A stretch of 64,000 nt of DNA from an uncultured Bacteroidota bacterium (GCA_903851465.1 CAINOI010000062.1:55252-119251); one strand, 5' to 3'; shown: positions 52,260 through 62,286, counted from the stretch's first letter. The notes: a model not told the origin generated them from the sequence alone. Translations and numbers: made by a program.

Positions 52260-53729
52260 ATGAAGAAAATATTATTTACGCTTTTAATAGCTATCCCATT
52301 TTCACTTTTTGCACAACCCAGTTTATCTGATAAAAATGTATTTGAATTTAGAGCAGTCTGGGTGGCTACAGTGGTCAACATCGACTGGCCAAGTAAACCA
52401 GGATTGAGTAGTCAAATTCAAAAAGACGAGTTTGAGGCATTGTTGGATATGCATAAAAAAAACGGGATGAATACCATCATCATGCAAGTAAGACCATCTG
52501 GAGATGCCTTGTATCCATCATCCTTAGAACCTTGGAGTGAATACCTGATGGGAAAACAAGGTGAAGCGCCTAGTCCGTATTATGATCCATTGAGTTTTAT
52601 GATTGAAGCCACACACCAACGCGGTATGGAGTTTCATGCTTGGATCAATCCTTATAGAGCTGTTTTTGATATCAATAAATCAAGCATTGCCAACACGCAT
52701 TTATCTAAAGTACATCCTGAATGGTTTTTAACTTATGGTGATAAAAAATATTTTAATCCAGGTTTACCAGAAGTATGGCAACATACCAACAAGGTAGTTG
52801 GTGATTTAGTAGCACGTTATGATATCGATGCAGTGCATATGGATGATTATTTTTATCCTTATAAAATTGTTGGTAAAGAATTTCCAGACGAAGCAACCTT
52901 CCAAAAAAATGCGAGAGGCCTAAGTAAGGAGGATTGGAGAAGAAGCAATTGTGACACCATTGTAAAACAGTTGTCTGCAACCATACACCAAGTCAAGCCA
53001 GGGGTGCAATTTGGGATTAGTCCATTTGGTGTTTGGCGAAATCAATCTACTGACCCAAGAGGAAGCAAAACGAAAGCAACAACAAACTATGACGATTTGT
53101 ATGCCGATATTTTATTATGGTTAGAGAAAGACTGGATTGATTATGTGGCACCTCAATTGTATTGGGAGCAGGGTCATGTATTAGCGGACTATAACGAATT
53201 AATTGAGTGGTGGAACCGAAACAGTTATGGCAAAAATTTATATGTGGGTCATGGTATTTATAGAGCAGGCAGTAATACTGCATGGAAGTCTCCAAATGAG
53301 ATTCCAAATCAAATTAAAAAAATGAGGGCCTTAATTAACACCCATGGCAGCGCCTATTTTAGTAGTGCTAGTTTTAAAACCAACGCCAATGGGTGGAATG
53401 ATAGCTTACAAAATACCTATTACCACAACCCTGCATTAATTGCACCAATAGAATGGCTAGTACAATATAAAATGGCTAGTCCTAAACTTGTAAAGCAGAA
53501 TGAAAATAGCTATACCATTGTTGATAGTAATCCAAGCAACACCATAAAATACTTTGCATTGATTCAAAAAAGTAAAACAGGCTATCGAGTGGCAGCTATC
53601 ATACCAAAGGAAACTAAATCGATTCAGTTAAATACGCTTAATGTAAAGTTATCAGCGAATGAACCAACCTGGATAGTAGCAGTAGGTAAACAAAATCAAT
53701 TAAGCAAGTACCAATTAATCAATGAATGA
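52260..53729 (+). CDS. Secreted GHL10-type glycoside hydrolase-like protein
   Basis: This 489-residue protein has a signal peptide ending in LFAQ. The body matches the glycosyl-hydrolase-like 10 (DUF187-related) pattern: FEFRAVWVATVVNIDWPSKPGLS at the start, NTIIMQVRPSGDALYPSSLEPWSEYL, EFHAWINPYRAVF, VAPQLYWEQGHV and GISPFGVWRN. The fold is a TIM barrel; the natural substrate of the family is poorly known. A C-terminal extension of about 80 residues is beta-rich. The frame is open from 52194, but ATG 52260 starts the signal peptide. The preceding stretch would put 22 charged/hydrophobic residues before it. Confidence 0.85.
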   Translation: MKKILFTLLIAIPFSLFAQPSLSDKNVFEFRAVWVATVVNIDWPSKPGLSSQIQKDEFEALLDMHKKNGMNTIIMQVRPSGDALYPSSLEPWSEYLMGKQGEAPSPYYDPLSFMIEATHQRGMEFHAWINPYRAVFDINKSSIANTHLSKVHPEWFLTYGDKKYFNPGLPEVWQHTNKVVGDLVARYDIDAVHMDDYFYPYKIVGKEFPDEATFQKNARGLSKEDWRRSNCDTIVKQLSATIHQVKPGVQFGISPFGVWRNQSTDPRGSKTKATTNYDDLYADILLWLEKDWIDYVAPQLYWEQGHVLADYNELIEWWNRNSYGKNLYVGHGIYRAGSNTAWKSPNEIPNQIKKMRALINTHGSAYFSSASFKTNANGWNDSLQNTYYHNPALIAPIEWLVQYKMASPKLVKQNENSYTIVDSNPSNTIKYFALIQKSKTGYRVAAIIPKETKSIQLNTLNVKLSANEPTWIVAVGKQNQLSKYQLINE

Positions 53730-53737
53730 TGCATGTA

Positions 53738-55738
53738 TTAATCGTAAGTACGTTTTAATGGCAGGTTCTCATTGGCTTTGATAATCAAAGGAACATGTTC
53801 CACAATCGTCATGTCATTATCCAATCCAAAAGCTTTCTGATCGCTTTGTGCAAAGTTTTTGATATTGAAGTATAAGTCCATAATAAAATCTTCTTTCAAT
53901 GAAAGTTCATTTTCAATAGAGAAGAAGCTTTCAATAATGACATAGGTGATGTCTGCATGGAAATCTTTTTGTTTTAAAGATTCATACTTGCTATAGATAC
54001 CCAATTCTTGGCACTCATTCAATTCTTGCATGACTTTCTTAAATAAGACATTCACACGTGGCTGAATACGGAAACCTAATTTAAAATCAATACGCATTAC
54101 TTTGTCATCAATTAATTCACGAATACTGTATGACATACCGTATGGAGAATCGGTACGGTCAATATGAATGAACCAATAAATGTCGGCGCGTTTTGGTTTT
54201 TTATTTAAAATAGAGTCAATAATACGATGCTCAATCTCTCTGTGGTTATTTGCCTTAGTTAAGTACACCAAGTGGGTCGCATATTTAGGGACATCCTTAT
54301 CTGCACTCAAGTTGGATAGTTGTTCTAAATAGGTATTTAATTTAACGAAATCCAAATATCGGTTCGCAATTTTTCTTGCACGATGCCAAATCGTCATCAC
54401 AAATATCATGCTGAATGAAAATATAAATGTGATCATGGCTTCATGAATTTTCACCACATTGGCTATAAAAAAGGAGACTTCAACTATGCAAAAAACTAAA
54501 ATGATAAGCGCTACCACCCAGCGATTCCACCTTCTTACATTTAACATGTAAAAATTAATTAAAATGGTGGTCATAATCATGGTGACAATAATGGAGAATC
54601 CATAAGCGGCAAGCATGTGTTCACTCTTTCTAAAATAAAGTAGCATGGTCACACAGCCTACCCAAAGAATTAAGTTTAAACTAGGGATATAAATTTGGCC
54701 TTTTTGATCTGTTGGAAATTTTACGGTAACACGCGGCCAGAAATTTAAACTAATGGCCTCGTTAATTAAAGTAAATGAACCACTAATTAAAGCCTGGCTG
54801 GCAATAATAGTTGCAATAGTGGCAATACCAATACCAATTAATAAAAACCAATGTGGCATGATTTCAAAAAATGGGTTAATGCCATTTGAAGTAGTACCAA
54901 CATGATTTAATAACCAAGCACCTTGTCCCATATAACTCATTACTAAGGCAAATTTTACAAACATCCAGCTTACCTGAATGTTTTTACGACCGCAATGACC
55001 TAAATCGCTATACAAAGCCTCGGCTCCAGTAGTACATAAAAATACCGCACCCAATAACCAAAAACCTTTAGGGTAGTTTACTAATAAATCAAGCCCATAA
55101 TAAGGGTTCAATGATTTAAGAATAGAGATATTTCCAATTACCTGAATCAATCCTAAAATTAAAATCATCGAAAACCATATCAACATAATTGGACCAAATG
55201 CAAATCCAATAATTTTTGTACCAAAACGTTGAAAGAAAAAAAGTAAAGAAATAATAGCAAGTACAATGCCTACTGTTAAGTCATTACCAGGTACAATAAT
55301 TTTTTCCAAACCTTTAATGCCTGCTAAGCCTTCAATAGCTGAAGACACAGATACGGGTGGTGTAATCATCCCATCGGCTAATAACATAGCTGCGCCTATG
55401 ATTGCTGGGATATAAATCCATTTTACATAACGACGAATTAATGCAAACAAAGAAAAAATGCCTCCCTCACCTCTATTGTCTGCTCTAAGTGTTAAGAACA
55501 CATATTTAAAAGTAGTCTGTAATGTTAAAGTCCAAAAAACGCAAGAAATAGCACCGTAGATTAATTGTTCAGTAATTACTTTGTGATTAATGATTGTACT
55601 AAATACATACAAAGGAGAGGTTCCGATATCTCCGTAAATAATTCCTAAAGTAACTAATAAGCCTGCAACTGAGAATTTGTGGGTATGCCCTGAATTTTGT
55701 ACCATGGATGAATAATCTAGGTACCAAAGTTGATACAT
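53738..55738 (-). CDS. kup: Kup-family potassium uptake transporter
   Basis: Kup proteins take up K+ by H+ symport. The 666-residue protein has about 12 membrane helices and a cytoplasmic C-terminal domain (from about 450). The N-terminal signature GIIYGDIGTSPLYVFSTI is intact. GEGGIFSLFALIRRY, DGMITPPVSVSSAIEGL and TTGAEALYSDLGHCGR follow. An alternative ATG at 55705 (MVQNSGHTH) gives the shorter N-terminus usual in the family. The upstream 70 bases carry three tandem 11-base repeats. The gene lies behind an SRPBCC gene on the same strand. Confidence 0.94.
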   Translation of the reverse strand: MYQLWYLDYSSMVQNSGHTHKFSVAGLLVTLGIIYGDIGTSPLYVFSTIINHKVITEQLIYGAISCVFWTLTLQTTFKYVFLTLRADNRGEGGIFSLFALIRRYVKWIYIPAIIGAAMLLADGMITPPVSVSSAIEGLAGIKGLEKIIVPGNDLTVGIVLAIISLLFFFQRFGTKIIGFAFGPIMLIWFSMILILGLIQVIGNISILKSLNPYYGLDLLVNYPKGFWLLGAVFLCTTGAEALYSDLGHCGRKNIQVSWMFVKFALVMSYMGQGAWLLNHVGTTSNGINPFFEIMPHWFLLIGIGIATIATIIASQALISGSFTLINEAISLNFWPRVTVKFPTDQKGQIYIPSLNLILWVGCVTMLLYFRKSEHMLAAYGFSIIVTMIMTTILINFYMLNVRRWNRWVVALIILVFCIVEVSFFIANVVKIHEAMITFIFSFSMIFVMTIWHRARKIANRYLDFVKLNTYLEQLSNLSADKDVPKYATHLVYLTKANNHREIEHRIIDSILNKKPKRADIYWFIHIDRTDSPYGMSYSIRELIDDKVMRIDFKLGFRIQPRVNVLFKKVMQELNECQELGIYSKYESLKQKDFHADITYVIIESFFSIENELSLKEDFIMDLYFNIKNFAQSDQKAFGLDNDMTIVEHVPLIIKANENLPLKRTYD

Positions 55739-55764
55739 TTTCGGTACTCAAAAATCAGAATAGG

Positions 55765-55797
55765 AAACTATTTTTAAACTATTTTTAAACTATTTTT
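55765..55797. repeat. Three tandem 11-base repeats upstream of kup
   Basis: The unit AAACTATTTTT occurs three times in a row (55765-55775, 55776-55786, 55787-55797). Each copy has a T tract spaced one helical turn apart, a pattern expected to bend DNA. It lies 27-59 bases upstream of the first kup ATG. Confidence 0.75.
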
Positions 55798-55808
55798 TAG
55801 AGGGATAG

Positions 55809-56282
55809 CTATGGCTTGTAAATACCCCACTTTGCTTCCACCGCTTTAAAACGGAAATCAAAAATATCCTGCAACTGTTTTTTGACAAAAAGCACTTGGG
55901 CAATATCCCCTAAGAAGCCCATTGGGATTTTGTAGTGTACAATGTCATCCATTTTAACCCCACCTGGCACTGCTTTAAAATGGTGCTGATGGTGCCACAT
56001 GGTATAAGGACCAAATCGTTGCTCGTCTACAAAATAGGCGCCGTCTTGTACATGGGTGATCTCTGTCATCCAATATAAAGGGATATTCAACAATGGCTTC
56101 ACCGTGTATTCAATGATCTGTCCGGGATACATTTTTTCGCCATGAAATTTGCTGATAATATTGAACCCCATCTTCGCCGGGGTAATTTTAGCCAAATTGG
56201 CTGGACTACTAAAAAAGTCCCATGCTTCTGTTAAAGAAATAGGGATAAATTGCTCGGTGTGGATGGTATATACTTTAGACAT
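55809..56282 (-). CDS. SRPBCC-family (START-like) protein
   Basis: This 157-residue protein belongs to the SRPBCC ligand-binding fold (polyketide cyclase/dehydrase type). The order of a first strand IHTEQFIPISLTEAWDFFSSPANLAKITP, a central ITHVQDGAYFVDEQRFGPYTMWHHQHHF and a terminal helix region is typical. The motif WHHQHHF with several histidines is common in the SRPBCC subgroup that I have seen annotated as cell division inhibitor-like. The ligand is unknown. It has no signal peptide. It precedes kup on the same strand by 70 bases. Confidence 0.8.
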   Translation of the reverse strand: MSKVYTIHTEQFIPISLTEAWDFFSSPANLAKITPAKMGFNIISKFHGEKMYPGQIIEYTVKPLLNIPLYWMTEITHVQDGAYFVDEQRFGPYTMWHHQHHFKAVPGGVKMDDIVHYKIPMGFLGDIAQVLFVKKQLQDIFDFRFKAVEAKWGIYKP

Positions 56283-56348
56283 ACTTGATTAACAATGCTT
56301 TTGGCATTTTGTTGTATAAAATCGCCACAAAGCCGTTAATTTTATCTC

Positions 56349-59300
56349 ATGATAAGTAAAGCAGATCAGCAGCTGGCATTTGAACAAGTTTACAAAAAAT
56401 TAAATCTGGAACAAAAAAAGGCAGTAGACACCATTGAGGGACCTGTCATGGTGATTGCTGGGCCAGGCACAGGTAAAACTCAGATTCTTGGCGCTAGAAT
56501 TGGAAAAATTTTATTAGAGACCGATACCGCTCCAGAAAATATTTTATGTCTTACCTATACGGATGCTGGGGCAATCGCGATGCGAAAAAGGTTAATGGAT
56601 TTTATTGGGACTGCGGCTTATAAAGTGACCATCTCCACCTTCCACGCTTTTTGTAATGATATCATCCAAGATAATTTATCCCTTTTTGAAAAACCAAGTT
56701 TAGACCCTATCTCTGAATTGGAAAAAATTGCTTTACTCAAAGAACTGATAGACCAATTTGATAAAACCAACCCATTAAAACGATTTAAAGGAGATGTGTA
56801 TTATGAAATGAACAACTTGAGTAAGTTGTTTAGTGCTATGAAAAAGGAAGGATGGAATGTGGCGTATTTGAACACTCAGATAGAAGCCTACATTCAGGAC
56901 ATCCCATTTAGAGATGAGTTTGTGTACAAAAGAAAATACAAACAATTTGAGGCAGGCGATCTTAAACAGGGGTTGGTGGATGATGCAATTGAAAAAATGG
57001 GCAAGCTAAAAGCGGCTGTTGCAGCTTTTGATGAATACCAAACGCTCATGAAAAAACATGGACGTTATGATTTTGATGATATGATTAATTGGGTGATTGG
57101 CGCTTTTAAGGAAAATAAAAATCTATTAGCACAATACCAGGAACGTTACTTGTATATTTTAGTAGATGAGTTTCAAGATACAAGTGGGACACAGAACGAG
57201 CTCGTACAATTATTGACGAATTATTGGGAGCAACCTAATTTATTTGTGGTGGGTGATGATGACCAAAGTATTTTTAGATTTCAAGGTGCCAATGTCGAAA
57301 ACATGTTGCATTTTCAAACGCAATTCAAGGACGATATTGTCAATATTGTGTTAGAACAGAATTATCGTTCTACACAACCCATTCTAGATGCATCCACACA
57401 GGTGATCAATCAAAATCAGGAAAGGTTGATCAATAAGATTGGTGGGTTGTCAAAAAATTTAATTGCATCTCTCCCAGAAAATCAATCAATTGATATTGCT
57501 CCATCCATCTTACAATACAATGATCCACAGGAAGAGATGATGGACATCACAGAAAAAATCGCACAACTCATTGACAGCGGAACCCCGCCAAAAGAGATTG
57601 CAGTATTATATAAAGAGCATAAATACGGTACTGAAATTGCGCATTTTTTACAGCAAAAAAACATCCCTATTTATAGCAGGAGAACTGCTAACCTATTTGA
57701 TCAAATACTGATTCAGCAGATCTTAAAAATACTAGACTATTTAGCTTGTGAATGGGATCAGCCTAATGAGGGCGCTAATTTATTATTTGAAATACTCCAT
57801 TTCAAATGGTGGCATATATCGCCTATCACCATTGCTACACTTACGGTGGAGGCCAATCAATTAAAATTTAACCACAAAGAAAATAGTTTTAGGAAGGTAT
57901 TAATAGATAAAACACAAGAAGTACAAACAGATTTATTTTCAAAAGGCGGATTAGAACAGGTGGCAAAAGCTGTTAAAGTATTGGAAGATTTAATTGGACA
58001 AATCCCCAATGTGACTTTGGTGAATTTGATTGAACAGATTTTGCAAAAAACAGGTCTTATTCAAGCCGTTTTAAATAGTGATGATAAAGCTGCCGAATTG
58101 GATATGGTGACTTCGTTTTTTGACTTCATCAAAGAGGAAACACATCGCAAGCCAAGTTTAGATTTAAAGACCTTAGTTGACATCTTTAGATTAATGAAAC
58201 GCGAAGACATCCGCTTGCCATTGCCAATTACCTTAGGCTCAGATGCTGGGGTGAATTTGTTAACGACGCATAGTAGTAAGGGGCTTGAATTTACCCATGT
58301 GTTTTTAGCAGGCACCAATGCGGCTTATTGGGAGAAAAAAAGAACCACTGCAGCAGCAGGTTATAGCTTACCTGATACCGTTTTGAGTAGTTTAGAAAAA
58401 GCAGATGATAAAGAAGAATTAAGAAGGCTATTTTATGTAGCCATCACAAGGGCAAAAAAACATTTAACTATTTCTTACAGTAAGTACAAATCGGATGGTA
58501 AAGAACTTGAGCCAAGTCAATTTTTAATTGAATTAGTGCAAGGCAACGAGGGCATGATAGCAGCGCAGCAACTAGATGCCTCTATTAAAATGCAATATAA
58601 ATTGCTCAGACTTGAAACGACACTTAAGCCGACCATTGCACAATTAGAAGCAGATTTTATCCAACCAAAATTGGATAAGTTTTCTATGAATGTCACCGCA
58701 TTGAACAACTACTTAAAATGCCCGTTGCGTTTTTACTACAATAGTTTAATTCGTGTACCTTCTGGAAAATCTGAAGCAACTACTTTTGGTTCTGCCATCC
58801 ATGATGCACTGAATAAGCTTTTTGAGAAAATGCAAAAAGCAGGAAATGTATTTCCTGATAAACAAACCCTTGTAGAAGATTTTGAATTTTACATGAAAAG
58901 GCATCGGGAAGCATTTACACAACAAGAATTTAAAGATCGACTAGACCTTGGCGGGACAGTCTTAGTGAACTATTATGATTTTTATGTGCAGCAATGGAAT
59001 AAAATTGTCGCAACCGAATATAGAATCACCAATATCGTGGTCAATGATATTCCATTGAAAGGGGCGATAGATAAAATTGAATTCAATGGGAAAGAAGTCG
59101 TTGTGATTGACTACAAGACGGGTAATATTGACAATGCAAGAGAGCAACTAAAGGGGCCGAATGAAAAGAATCCCAATGGCGGAGATTACTGGAGACAGGC
59201 TGTTTTTTATAAAATACTATTAAGACATCATCCAAAAAATTGGCAGGTCACAAGTGCAGAATTTGATTTTGTGGAACCCAATAAGAAAAAAGCTTTTGAG

Positions 59301-59486
59301 AAGATTGCAATCGAAATGACAGAAGCTGATGTCACCACCGTCAATCAACAAATCAAAATGGTCTGGGACAAAATTCAACAGAAAGATTTTTATACCGGCT
59401 GTGGCAAGGAAGATTGCCATTGGTGCAATTTTGTAAAAAACAATGAACTAGCAGTAGCATTACATGAGTTAGAGGAGGAAATTTAA
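56349..59486 (+). CDS. UvrD-type helicase with C-terminal RecB-like Fe-S nuclease
   Basis: This 1045-residue helicase-nuclease probably acts in DNA end resection or repair. The SF1 motor has Walker A at A37-T44 (AGPGTGKT), Walker B LVDEFQDTS, motif III VGDDDQSIFRFQGA and motif VI YVAITRAKKHL. The C-terminal PD-(D/E)xK nuclease has FGSAIHDAL and VVVIDYKTGN. Cysteines C791 and C1018-x4-C1023-x2-C1026 match the 4Fe-4S latch known from AddB, AdnA and Cas4. All domains lie in one chain, as in Adn-type subunits. No partner gene is adjacent. Its stop is 15 bases before the next ATG. Confidence 0.88.
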   Translation: MISKADQQLAFEQVYKKLNLEQKKAVDTIEGPVMVIAGPGTGKTQILGARIGKILLETDTAPENILCLTYTDAGAIAMRKRLMDFIGTAAYKVTISTFHAFCNDIIQDNLSLFEKPSLDPISELEKIALLKELIDQFDKTNPLKRFKGDVYYEMNNLSKLFSAMKKEGWNVAYLNTQIEAYIQDIPFRDEFVYKRKYKQFEAGDLKQGLVDDAIEKMGKLKAAVAAFDEYQTLMKKHGRYDFDDMINWVIGAFKENKNLLAQYQERYLYILVDEFQDTSGTQNELVQLLTNYWEQPNLFVVGDDDQSIFRFQGANVENMLHFQTQFKDDIVNIVLEQNYRSTQPILDASTQVINQNQERLINKIGGLSKNLIASLPENQSIDIAPSILQYNDPQEEMMDITEKIAQLIDSGTPPKEIAVLYKEHKYGTEIAHFLQQKNIPIYSRRTANLFDQILIQQILKILDYLACEWDQPNEGANLLFEILHFKWWHISPITIATLTVEANQLKFNHKENSFRKVLIDKTQEVQTDLFSKGGLEQVAKAVKVLEDLIGQIPNVTLVNLIEQILQKTGLIQAVLNSDDKAAELDMVTSFFDFIKEETHRKPSLDLKTLVDIFRLMKREDIRLPLPITLGSDAGVNLLTTHSSKGLEFTHVFLAGTNAAYWEKKRTTAAAGYSLPDTVLSSLEKADDKEELRRLFYVAITRAKKHLTISYSKYKSDGKELEPSQFLIELVQGNEGMIAAQQLDASIKMQYKLLRLETTLKPTIAQLEADFIQPKLDKFSMNVTALNNYLKCPLRFYYNSLIRVPSGKSEATTFGSAIHDALNKLFEKMQKAGNVFPDKQTLVEDFEFYMKRHREAFTQQEFKDRLDLGGTVLVNYYDFYVQQWNKIVATEYRITNIVVNDIPLKGAIDKIEFNGKEVVVIDYKTGNIDNAREQLKGPNEKNPNGGDYWRQAVFYKILLRHHPKNWQVTSAEFDFVEPNKKKAFEKIAIEMTEADVTTVNQQIKMVWDKIQQKDFYTGCGKEDCHWCNFVKNNELAVALHELEEEI

Positions 59487-59487
59487 C

Positions 59488-59495
59488 TAAGTTTG
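59488..59495 (+). promoter_or_regulatory. -7 element for the Ig-like lipoprotein gene
   Basis: TAAGTTTG matches TAnnTTTG, begins 1 base after the helicase stop and ends 6 bases before the ATG at 59502. Confidence 0.5.
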
Positions 59496-59501
59496 CAAAG
59501 T

Positions 59502-60917
59502 ATGATCCGATTAAAATTCATTCCATCAATTGTCTTATGCTGCATGGTCGCTATGTCCCTCATTCAAATGGGTGGCTGTGCCAATATTGTACCTCCATCT
59601 GGAGGACCAAGAGATAGCATTCCTCCTTATGCGGTTTATGCAAAACCAAAAGACTCCAGTACAAATATTGCACCCAAGGAGATCTTGATTAGTTTTAACG
59701 AATACATTACCACCAATGCCTTACAAGAGCAATTGATTGTATCCCCTAATATCAAGAACAATCCATTGATAGACCAGCGATTAAATATGTTGCGTATTCG
59801 TTTATCTGATAGTTTAAATACAAATACGACCTATAGTTTACAATTTGGCAATGCTTTAAGAGACGTTAACGAAGGCAATATTGCTCAAAATTATACTTAT
59901 GTATTTAGTACAGGCAATCAAATTGACACCGGTCAATTGTATGGAAAAGTTCAAATTGCAGAAACCGGTTTGGTGGATAGCACTTTAATAGCCGTCTTGC
60001 ATCCTATCGAAAATGATTCTGCCATTTATAATGACAAGCCAAATTATTATAGTAGAATCAATGGGCTAGGCGTTTTTAAATTCAATTTTTTACCAGCAAA
60101 AGATTTTAATATCTACATAGTTCCAAATGATTATAATAAACTCTATGATGATTCAACAAAATTATTTGCATTCCTAAACAGGAGTGTCAATCCAACGCAA
60201 AATAAAGATAGCATTCAGTTATATGCATTTGAAGCTGCTCCAAAAAAGGAAAAAAAGTCGGCAACTGTTATCAATACAAAAAATGCTAAAAAACAATCCC
60301 CAACTTTAAAGTACAATAGTAATTTAGAAGGTAAAGAAAAAGATATTTTAAGTGCATTGATATTAAATTTCGAAACCCCTATTCGTCTTAATGATAGCTT
60401 CACTATTGGCATTACTGATACCAATTTAATAAAACAAGCAGGTGCTGTATTATCAGTCAACGCTCAAAACAAACAACAAGTAGAGATTGATTTTCCTTGG
60501 GAAGCCAACACAGATTACAAGTTAGTCCTACCACAAAAATCCATTATGGATAGCCTTTCTAATTTTCTAGTGAAGGCAGACACCATCAGATTTAAAACCA
60601 AACCAGAATCAAGTTATGGTTCAGCCATTATAAGAATCAATGGCTATCAACAATTCGAACATCCTGTGTTGTTATTAATACAGGATCAGAAAGTGAAATT
60701 CAGTTACCCAATCACTCAGAATCTTTTACGAATTCCCTTGTTGCCACCTGGAGATTACCAATTAAAATTATTAACAGACGCCAATCAAAATGGGCGTTGG
60801 GATACAGGCAAATTCATGGGTAGTCAAATTCAGCCAGAACTGGTACGCAACCTGAAATTAATTTTAAATATCAAGTCTAATTGGGATAATGAAATGAACC
60901 TCATTTTAAAACCCTAA
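59502..60917 (+). CDS. Lipoprotein with N-terminal Ig-like (SbsA/Big_5-type) domain
   Basis: This 471-residue protein has a lipobox ending in MGGC (about residue 26). [12 protein letters not shown] follows, then an Ig-like domain: [39 protein letters not shown], typical of Big_5/SbsA Ig-like domains in Bacteroidota. The rest is beta-rich with an internal [13 protein letters not shown] loop near the C-terminus that resembles a calcium-binding repeat. Function is unknown. ATG 59502 is chosen over a TTG at 59493 because the -7 element overlaps the TTG. Confidence 0.75.
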   Translation: MIRLKFIPSIVLCCMVAMSLIQMGGCANIVPPSGGPRDSIPPYAVYAKPKDSSTNIAPKEILISFNEYITTNALQEQLIVSPNIKNNPLIDQRLNMLRIRLSDSLNTNTTYSLQFGNALRDVNEGNIAQNYTYVFSTGNQIDTGQLYGKVQIAETGLVDSTLIAVLHPIENDSAIYNDKPNYYSRINGLGVFKFNFLPAKDFNIYIVPNDYNKLYDDSTKLFAFLNRSVNPTQNKDSIQLYAFEAAPKKEKKSATVINTKNAKKQSPTLKYNSNLEGKEKDILSALILNFETPIRLNDSFTIGITDTNLIKQAGAVLSVNAQNKQQVEIDFPWEANTDYKLVLPQKSIMDSLSNFLVKADTIRFKTKPESSYGSAIIRINGYQQFEHPVLLLIQDQKVKFSYPITQNLLRIPLLPPGDYQLKLLTDANQNGRWDTGKFMGSQIQPELVRNLKLILNIKSNWDNEMNLILKP

Positions 60918-60922
60918 TTTTG
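60915..60922 (+). promoter_or_regulatory. -7 element for recR
   Basis: TAATTTTG matches TAnnTTTG. It begins within the stop codon of the preceding gene and ends 14 bases before the recR ATG. Confidence 0.45.
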
Positions 60923-60936
60923 TTTTTTACAATTGT

Positions 60937-61551
60937 ATGCAACTACCCTCTTCCTTACTTGAAAATGCTGTAGCAGAATTTTCCAAACTTCCCGGTATTG
61001 GTAAAAAAACTGCATTACGATTGGTATTGCATTTATTGAAACAAGATGCATCCAGCACCAACCAGTTTAGTGAAGCCTTAGTTAGAATGCGAAAGGAAAT
61101 TCAATTTTGTAAAAACTGCTATAATATTAGCGATGGTCCTATCTGCTCTATCTGCTCAAATGCATCTAGATCCAAAGAAACCATTTGTGTGGTAGAAAAT
61201 ATCAGAGACGTCATTGCCATTGAAAATACAAGTCAATACCATGGTACATATCATGTATTGGGCGGTATCATTTCTCCATTGGATGGCATTGGCCCAGAAC
61301 AATTAACCATTGAACCTTTGATGGAACGCATTCAAAATGATGCCGTATCCGAATTAATATTTGCATTAAATCCAACTATACAAGGCGATACCACCATTTA
61401 CTATATTCAAAAGAAGATGAGTGGAAATGCTTGCAAAGTCACCACCATTGCAAGAGGTATTGCTTTTGGGGGCGAATTGGAATATGCCGACGAAATGACC
61501 TTGGGCAAGAGCATCTCCAACCGCCAACCCATCCAACAATACATCAAGTAA
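60937..61551 (+). CDS. recR: Recombination mediator protein RecR
   Basis: RecR acts with RecO to load RecA at single-strand gaps. The 204-residue length is normal. The N-terminal helix-hairpin-helix [17 protein letters not shown], the zinc finger [16 protein letters not shown] and the Toprim segment [12 protein letters not shown] are all present. Its C-terminal part [31 protein letters not shown] is the conserved Walker-like end. It has its own -7 element and no clear terminator before the YceI gene. Confidence 0.97.
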   Translation: MQLPSSLLENAVAEFSKLPGIGKKTALRLVLHLLKQDASSTNQFSEALVRMRKEIQFCKNCYNISDGPICSICSNASRSKETICVVENIRDVIAIENTSQYHGTYHVLGGIISPLDGIGPEQLTIEPLMERIQNDAVSELIFALNPTIQGDTTIYYIQKKMSGNACKVTTIARGIAFGGELEYADEMTLGKSISNRQPIQQYIK

Positions 61552-61631
61552 ATTATTATTCAATCCATCTATCATCAAATATTTGGCTGATCCAATAAAA
61601 GAATCTAATTTTAATGTTTAAACATTGATAT

Positions 61632-62165
61632 ATGACAATAAGAATCTTCACCCTGTTACTAGCCTGCATTGCATTTGTACAAGTAGATGCACAAAAAGTA
61701 TATAGTACGAAAGCTGCAACAGTAAGATTCATTGCAGTAGATGATAAAGACATTGACGCCACCAATACAAAAGCAGTTAGCCGCCTAGAAACCAATGGTA
61801 AATTGAGCTTCATCATGCTCATGAAAGATTTTAGTTTTGAGATGGATCTGATGCAAAAGCATTTTAATGAAGAATATGTAGAATCGGATAAATTTCCTCG
61901 TGGTTTTTTCAATGGTCAAATCACCAATATGAAATCTGTCAATTTTGCGAAGGACGGCACCTATCCAATCATTGTAAAAGGCAATATGGAGGTGCATGGT
62001 GTCAAAAAATCCATCGATACAAAAGGCGTCATCGTTGTAAAAAAAGGATTGCCTAAAGCGACTGCAAAGTTCACCGTAACACTCAAAGATTTTGGCATAG
62101 GTGGTGTATTAATTAAAATGGTCGCCGATCAAGTGGATGTGGAAGTCGTAGCAAACTATCAATAA
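61632..62165 (+). CDS. Secreted YceI-like protein
   Basis: This 177-residue protein has a signal peptide ending in VQVDAQ (about 1-20). It then has a YceI-type lipocalin-like beta-barrel: KAATVRFIAVDDKDIDATNTKA, FSFEMDLMQKHFNEEYVESDKFPRGFFNGQIT and GNMEVHGVKKSIDTKGVIV. Those mid-protein segments are family hallmarks. YceI proteins bind long-chain isoprenoids or amphiphiles in the periplasm; the ligand here is unknown. It lies 80 bases after recR and 45 bases before the metH promoter element. Confidence 0.85.
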   Translation: MTIRIFTLLLACIAFVQVDAQKVYSTKAATVRFIAVDDKDIDATNTKAVSRLETNGKLSFIMLMKDFSFEMDLMQKHFNEEYVESDKFPRGFFNGQITNMKSVNFAKDGTYPIIVKGNMEVHGVKKSIDTKGVIVVKKGLPKATAKFTVTLKDFGIGGVLIKMVADQVDVEVVANYQ

Positions 62166-62209
62166 CCAATATCCATAGCCTTTATTTTGGCCATCATTTG
62201 ATTGTACCC

Positions 62210-62217
62210 TATCTTCG
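62210..62217 (+). promoter_or_regulatory. Candidate -7 element for the metH genes
   Basis: TATCTTCG is a TAnnTTyG variant followed by CAGC, as at 6093. A TTTG at 62186-62189 is 20 bases upstream, suitable for the -33 box. It predicts a leader of about 125 bases before the ATG at 62351. Confidence 0.45.
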
Positions 62218-62227
62218 CAGCGCAACA

Positions 62228-62286
62228 GCAGGAGGATTTGTTTATTGTTCACCCTGCCATCCGAAAGGAGAAAAGAACTAATAAAC
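62228..62286 (+). other. Predicted structured leader RNA upstream of metH
   Basis: An 11-pair helix joins 62240-62250 to 62275-62286 (one bulged T at 62279). Its loop contains a TCC-GAAA-GGA hairpin (62260-62269). GCAGG at 62228-62232 can pair with CCTGC at 62253-62257 inside that loop, forming an H-type pseudoknot. It does not match the S-box, SAH or cobalamin riboswitch patterns known to me. Confidence 0.4.
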
